Positions 6,473 through 10,414 of a DNA stretch of 10,414 bases are shown one piece after another; positions within the stretch are counted from its first letter, which is position 1, and the number at the start of each line of letters is the position of its first letter. Below the pieces are notes generated by a model. That model was given only the letters and a program-made list of their open reading frames with translations, ran no database searches and was not told the DNA's origin. This DNA is from Planctomycetaceae bacterium (lineage in GTDB: Bacteria; Planctomycetota; Planctomycetia; Planctomycetales; Planctomycetaceae): assembly GCA_003445035.1 (NCBI GenBank), contig DLVV01000318.1:1-10414 (forward strand), written 5' to 3'. The position numbers and the translations under genes were made by a program.

Positions 6473-8688
6473 CACACGGCGTGGCCACTTTGTCGACCGG
6501 TTTGCCAACACGGTGCCGCCGCCTGGTGGTCGTGGTCTCGTTGGTGCTGGTGGCCGGCGCGATGCTGGTTGTCCCCCGGCCGGGCGTGGCAGAGCACAAG
6601 ATCAGCTACCGGCAGATCACCCGCACACATCCGATTGCCGTGCAACGGGGCAAGAAGGCCAGGGTCCGCGTCTGGTCCAACTTCACCCTGGACAACTCGC
6701 ACTCGACATTCTTCATGCCTGCCGGCATCCGGATGACCCAGGTCAAGGAGCCGCCCAAGAAGATTGAATTCTTTGAGCCGAAGGAGTTGGACCAGGGCGA
6801 GGATTTCGGGTTCGACGTCGAAGTGCCCGCCGGACAGGTGTCCGGGGTGTACGAGTATCGGGTCGCCACCGACCAGGCGGTCAGCAGCGTGGGACACCTG
6901 CTGGTGACCGATCACCCGGTGGTGACCGAGACGGCCGGCGACAACAACACGCCGAAGACGGCCCAGTCGGTGTCGGTCCCGTCGGCGGTGTGTGGCAACA
7001 TCGCCGATTTCGAGGATGTGGACCTGTACCGGATTCGCGGTCGAGCCGGGCAGGAACTGGTCTGCCAGATCTTTGCCCAGCGGGTCACGCGGTTGATCCA
7101 CTGTATGGCGATCCAGTACCCGAAGATCCACCTGATGGACTCGTACCTCACGCTTCGTGACGAGCGGGGACGGGTGGTGGCTGAAAACGACAACTTCGTC
7201 GGTGGCGATGCGATGTTGCGTTGCCGGTTACCGTCCTCGGGAGATTATTTTCTGGAGGTTCGTGATTCCCGCTATGCCGGTGATCCTCGGTACGTCTACT
7301 GCGTCGAGATCACCGAGGGGCCGTTGGCGATGGCGACGTTTCCGGTTGCGGTCCAGCGAGGCCATTCGACCTCGGTGGAGGTCGTCGAGACGCATTCGAT
7401 CAACGTGCCACGAGTGCCGGGGCGAGAGCGACGTCAGATCACCTGGAATGTGGCAGCCGATGCGGTGGCGGGCTGGCGACGGGTTCGTATCCAGGGGGCC
7501 GACAGCCGGCCGGGTCCGGTGGTTCCCCAACTGATCAGCCCGCATCCGCAACGGGCTGCCGATGGACGGAATCTCACGGTGGCACTGGCCATGCCACTCG
7601 AATTGCCCGTGGGCATCAGTGGCCGATTTCAACGACCCGGGCAGACGCACTTTTACCGCTTCCAGGCCAAAAAGCAGGACGTCGTCAAGATCGATGTGCA
7701 GTCCCAACGTCGTGGCCTGGCCGTCGATGGGGTGGTTCTGGTGATGGATGCCAAGGGGAAGATCCTGGCGACCGCTGACGACGGCTCGTTCACCAAGGAT
7801 GCCGGATTGTCTTTTCGGGCTCCGGCAGATGGCGAGTACGTGATCGGGGTGAGAGACCTGAACCGTCGGGCGGGTGACCGGTTCATCTATCACATGTCGG
7901 TCGAGCCGAGTGGGCCGGACTTCGAAGTGCACGGCGAGTACTACTACGGGATGCTGGCTCCGGGCGGCCACGCGGCCTGGTTTGTGCGGTTGAACCGACT
8001 CAACGGTTTCGACGGGCCGGTTGAGATTCTGGTGGATCGATTGCCACGTGGTGTCACTTGCCAACCGGTCGTGATTCCGTCCGGCTTCAATCACTGCGCG
8101 TTGGTCTTCTCTGCCGATGGCAAGGCTCCGGTCAACGCATCCCTGGTCCGTGTGCGAGGCCGAGCCAAGTTGCCGCGTGGCAAGGGCGAGGTGGAGGTGG
8201 TGCGTGAGGCGAACGTGCTGGGTGAGTTGCGACGAGCCGGAGCGAGCCGTTTCGTACGGATGCCGATCCGCACCCAGTTGCTGGGCGTGACCAGGCCGCT
8301 GGACCTGCATGCGGTGACGGCGACTCCGTTGAACGTGACCTTGAAACCGGGGGGGACGTCCGCGATCACCGTTCGGATCAAGCGGAGCCCGGAATACAGC
8401 GAGCAAGTGTTGCTGAATATGGCCCTGTTGTTCTTCAACAAGACGGTGGGCGAACAGTTGCCTCCGGGGGTCAGTGTCCAGGGCGAGGCCACCCGGAAGC
8501 TGACCGGCGACATGCTCGAAACGACGTTTACCCTTGCCGCTACCGCCACCGCCAAGCCTGTCTCACGCTGGCCGATCGCAGTTGTGGCCCGTGTGCCAAT
8601 CACTTACACGATCATGACCAGTTACGCGTCGAACCCGGTCTTCTTGACGGTGGCCGGACCGGAGGCCGCGACCTCCGGGGGTCGCTAG
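6469..8688 (+). CDS. Secreted PPC-domain (bacterial pre-peptidase C-terminal) protein
   Basis: 739 residues, with a Sec-type signal peptide (RCRR then LVVVVSLVLVAGAMLVV; cleavage probably near residue 41, GVA/EH). An N-terminal beta-sandwich begins with the AVQRGKKARVRV type of strand common in planctomycete PPC proteins. PPC domain 1 (about 158-285) shows NTPKTAQSV, FEDVDLYRIRGRAGQELVCQIFAQR, ENDNFVGGDAML and GDYFLEVRDSRYAGD. The phrase FPVAVQRG then opens another Ig-like stretch. PPC domain 2 (about 380-475) shows GRFQRPGQTHFYRFQAKKQD and DGEYVIGVRD. The remaining roughly 260 residues look all-beta and have no catalytic motif I can recognise. The start is the ATG within ATGA at 6469, with GGGAG 5 bases upstream; an in-frame ATG at 6439 lies inside the DUF1501 gene and is rejected. 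PPC domains usually sit at the C-terminus of secreted peptidases; here the protein is free-standing and a peptidase-like gene lies next door. It is probably a binding or scaffold protein. Confidence 0.87.
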   Translation: MTHGVATLSTGLPTRCRRLVVVVSLVLVAGAMLVVPRPGVAEHKISYRQITRTHPIAVQRGKKARVRVWSNFTLDNSHSTFFMPAGIRMTQVKEPPKKIEFFEPKELDQGEDFGFDVEVPAGQVSGVYEYRVATDQAVSSVGHLLVTDHPVVTETAGDNNTPKTAQSVSVPSAVCGNIADFEDVDLYRIRGRAGQELVCQIFAQRVTRLIHCMAIQYPKIHLMDSYLTLRDERGRVVAENDNFVGGDAMLRCRLPSSGDYFLEVRDSRYAGDPRYVYCVEITEGPLAMATFPVAVQRGHSTSVEVVETHSINVPRVPGRERRQITWNVAADAVAGWRRVRIQGADSRPGPVVPQLISPHPQRAADGRNLTVALAMPLELPVGISGRFQRPGQTHFYRFQAKKQDVVKIDVQSQRRGLAVDGVVLVMDAKGKILATADDGSFTKDAGLSFRAPADGEYVIGVRDLNRRAGDRFIYHMSVEPSGPDFEVHGEYYYGMLAPGGHAAWFVRLNRLNGFDGPVEILVDRLPRGVTCQPVVIPSGFNHCALVFSADGKAPVNASLVRVRGRAKLPRGKGEVEVVREANVLGELRRAGASRFVRMPIRTQLLGVTRPLDLHAVTATPLNVTLKPGGTSAITVRIKRSPEYSEQVLLNMALLFFNKTVGEQLPPGVSVQGEATRKLTGDMLETTFTLAATATAKPVSRWPIAVVARVPITYTIMTSYASNPVFLTVAGPEAATSGGR

Positions 8689-8691
8689 ATA

Positions 8692-8708
8692 CCGTCAACT
8701 GTTGACGG
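8692..8708. repeat. Perfect 17-base interrupted palindrome between the PPC and C25-like genes
   Basis: CCGTCAAC-T-GTTGACGG begins four bases after the PPC stop and ends 45 bases before the GTG start of the next gene. As DNA it could be an operator for a dimeric regulator of the last gene. As RNA it could fold into a 7-base-pair stem with a three-base CUG loop. No U-tract follows, so a simple terminator is unlikely. The right arm contains TTGACG, a -35-like hexamer, but no good -10 box is seen at the right distance. Confidence 0.55.
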
Positions 8709-8739
8709 GTCGCAATCAGGTTGAGGCTCGCGACTGACA

Positions 8740-8745
8740 GGGGAG
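8740..8745 (+). promoter_or_regulatory. Ribosome binding site fixing the GTG start at 8754
   Basis: GGGGAG lies 8 bases before GTG 8754-8756. It supports this start over the in-frame TTG at 8721, which would add eleven residues in front of an otherwise well-formed signal peptide. Confidence 0.65.
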
Positions 8746-8753
8746 ACCAACAC

Positions 8754-10097
8754 GTGACCAGGATCGCTCTTTTACTCGCTTTGCTGACGGGCGTCGCTGC
8801 GGCCGCTGAACCGGCTGCACAGCCCGCTGATGGCGATCCTCGCCCCTCGGCGGACCCGGTCCTGGAGAAGGTCGGCGGACTGGAGATTCCCGACGTGAGC
8901 CAACTGGTTCGTGTGGATCGCAACAAGCGTCCCAGCCGGGCGGCGATGAAAAATTCGGCCTTCATTCTCAAGACACGTCCTCATCCGGTCACAGGTGATC
9001 GGTACGTCGTTCTGACCGATCATCGGGAACCCGCGTTCCTTTCCAGCCTGCAACGGTTGGCCAAGGCTCGGGATGGGATCATTTTGAGGGTCGATGACCT
9101 GGCCGTGCTGGGCCAGGATCCGAAGAAACTCGTCTCGATCCGGCAGAAGCTGCGAGACGCCCGGGTCCGGTTTCTGGCCGTTGCTCCGAGGAAGGAGTCA
9201 TTCCGCGAGAACATGGTGCTGGGTCTGTGGGAACTGACTTCAACTCTAGACGCGGACCCTCAGGTCGACGTCTTTCCCGGAATCCTGCTGGCGTCCACCG
9301 CCCGGCACCTTGGAGCCCTGGTGGACCGTTCGCTCCGTCACAAGCCGCTGCCGGTCTCGCAACTGAAGCCGTTGGCCATCAGCCAGGTCCCGCGAGCCGA
9401 GGAACTGCGTTCGTTGCAGAAGGCCGGAGTGCTGAGAAAGTGGTTCGCGAGGACGGGTGTCACAACGCCGATCGTGGCTGTTTACAGTCGTCGGGCCGTG
9501 AAGGCGGCGCGGTTCACCGGAAAGAACATCTGGAACCTGCAGGCGACAGACCAGCAGCCGTTCCTGAAGTCATTTCCCCCGGCGGCAGACGCGGCGTTTC
9601 GGTCGGCGTCGCTGGTGGTGATGCACGGGCACGGCGTCCCGGGGATGGCGTGTGGTGTCGATGTTGATGGGCTGCCGGACGACCTGTCCGGCAAGTTCAT
9701 TCTCAGCGGGTCGTGCTTTGCCGCATCTCCTGACCGTTCGGACTTTCCCAGAATTCGTCGGATCCCGGGGGGCTACGAGGTCAAGAAGAGGGACGCGTTT
9801 GCATTGCGGGCAATTGACAACGGATCAATGGCGTTCTTCGGTCACATGCGGCTGGGCATGGGATTCCCCCACCTGTTTCCCGTGTTGGAAGCCTGGTCGC
9901 AAGGCAAGACCGTGGGTGAGTCGTACCAGCAGTTGATCAACGGGCTGATCGCCGCGAGGGGCTTCCGGTCCGGTCGCTTTGTGGTTCCAGCTGATCGTGC
10001 TGCCGGTCGCCGTGTGCCCCAGAACCTGCTGTTGTACGTTGTGTTCGGCGACCCGGCGGTTCAGCCGTTCCAGGCGGTGGTCACCCCGTCCGGGTAG
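8754..10097 (+). CDS. Putative secreted caspase-fold (clan CD, peptidase C25-like) cysteine peptidase
   Basis: 447 residues with a Sec signal peptide (MTRIALLLALLTGVAAAAEP, cleavage near residue 19). The following roughly 60 residues are Pro/Asp-rich. From residue 84 the layout matches gingipain-type C25 peptidases: an opening strand YVVLTD, then DVFPGILLASTARHLGALVDR (from residue 172), which resembles the VGRLP(A/V)ST..E...V-type block of that family. SLVVMHGHG follows, with His291 after a hydrophobic strand and before Gly. FILSGSCFAA then places Cys321 at the end of the second hydrophobic strand. NGSMAFFGHMRLG and, near the C-terminus, LLLYVVFGDPAVQPF match the GaiafiGatr-like and LLGDP-like segments. 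A His-Gly and a Ser-Cys, each after a hydrophobic block, are the clan CD catalytic signature, so the enzyme is probably active. Its substrate is unknown. It is the last gene of the plus-strand series, 65 bases after the PPC gene. An alternative is a CHAT-type relative; the family call rests on motifs alone. Confidence 0.68.
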   Translation: MTRIALLLALLTGVAAAAEPAAQPADGDPRPSADPVLEKVGGLEIPDVSQLVRVDRNKRPSRAAMKNSAFILKTRPHPVTGDRYVVLTDHREPAFLSSLQRLAKARDGIILRVDDLAVLGQDPKKLVSIRQKLRDARVRFLAVAPRKESFRENMVLGLWELTSTLDADPQVDVFPGILLASTARHLGALVDRSLRHKPLPVSQLKPLAISQVPRAEELRSLQKAGVLRKWFARTGVTTPIVAVYSRRAVKAARFTGKNIWNLQATDQQPFLKSFPPAADAAFRSASLVVMHGHGVPGMACGVDVDGLPDDLSGKFILSGSCFAASPDRSDFPRIRRIPGGYEVKKRDAFALRAIDNGSMAFFGHMRLGMGFPHLFPVLEAWSQGKTVGESYQQLINGLIAARGFRSGRFVVPADRAAGRRVPQNLLLYVVFGDPAVQPFQAVVTPSG

Positions 10098-10150
10098 GTC
10101 TGGCGGCGCCCGGAACCTGAAGCTCTGGGCTGGCCGGTTGGGACTATGGA

Positions 10151-10414
10151 TCAGAAGATCTGCAGCAATGGCCGCTGCTGCATGACGTGGTGCGGCCGCC
10201 CCTGGACGTCGTGGACAACGGTTTCTTCGGTGCAGCCCAGGGCGTGGTAGATCGTGGCGACGAACCGCGAGACATGGACCGGATCGTCATGGGGATAGGC
10301 GGCCTGTGGATCACTGCTGCCGAAGTGTCGTCCCCCTCGGACACCACCGCCGGCCAGGACGCTCGTGTAGACCCACGGCCAATGGTCGCGGCCGGCTGTC
10401 TTGTTGCCGTTCAA
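10151..10414 (-). CDS. C-terminal part of a second DUF1501 protein, cut by the right window edge
   Basis: The minus-strand frame enters at the right edge and stops at 10151-10153. The 87 visible residues are the C-terminus of a DUF1501 protein: AGRDHWPWVYTSVLAGGG, RGGRHFGSSDPQAAYP, VSRFVATIYHALGC and a final RPHHVMQQRPLLQIF. The GRDHW and VLAGGGVRGG blocks belong to the same family as the complete DUF1501 gene at 5153-6472, but the two are clearly different paralogues. Its 5' part, probably with a Tat signal, lies outside the window. It converges on the C25-like gene, and the 53 bases between the two stops show no clear terminator hairpin. The TTG at the extreme edge is an internal leucine, not a start. 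Confidence 0.88.
   Translation of the reverse strand: MNGNKTAGRDHWPWVYTSVLAGGGVRGGRHFGSSDPQAAYPHDDPVHVSRFVATIYHALGCTEETVVHDVQGRPHHVMQQRPLLQIF

Noticed and set aside
7228..8406. A 392-codon minus-strand open frame across the PPC gene
   Set aside because: It is antisense to a recognised secreted protein, has unusual His/Arg-rich composition, no ribosome site of note and no known motif.

Overview
This is a high-GC bacterial window (by eye about 60-65% G+C) that almost certainly comes from a planctomycete (phylum Planctomycetota). The main evidence is a gene joining PSCyt2/DUF1549 to PSD1/DUF1553, followed directly by a Tat-exported DUF1501 protein and a secreted PPC-domain protein. This set is a hallmark of planctomycete genomes. 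No tRNA, rRNA, CRISPR array, transposase or phage gene was seen, so this looks like ordinary chromosome rich in secreted proteins.

Minus strand, right to left, 2387 to 1: a Tat-exported GH109-type (Gfo/Idh/MocA fold) protein is followed 34 bases later by a short NeuB-type sialic/nonulosonic acid synthase made of the TIM barrel alone. After a 125-base gap comes the start of a third gene that runs off the left edge. The first two probably form an operon.

A 192-base divergent intergenic region (2388-2579) separates this block from a plus-strand series of four genes, 2580-10097. In order they are: (1) a PSCyt2-PSD1 protein with two Ig-like (Big_2-like) domains and two cysteine/histidine heme-like motifs; (2) a DUF1501 protein of sulfatase/alkaline-phosphatase type; (3) a secreted PPC-domain protein whose start overlaps the previous stop (ATGA); (4) a secreted protein with the features of a C25/clan CD caspase-fold cysteine peptidase. 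A perfect 17-base interrupted palindrome lies between genes 3 and 4. All four products carry export signals (Sec-like, or Tat for DUF1501), so they should act in the periplasm or outside the cell.

A second DUF1501 gene enters from the right edge on the minus strand and converges on the protease gene. The joint task of the four-gene series is unknown. Its make-up (redox-like protein, phosphatase/sulfatase-fold protein, PPC beta-sandwich protein, peptidase) suggests extracytoplasmic handling of a polymer or of cell-surface proteins, but that is inference. The most unusual items are the C25-like peptidase beside a free-standing PPC protein, and the SAF-less NeuB paired with an exported GH109.
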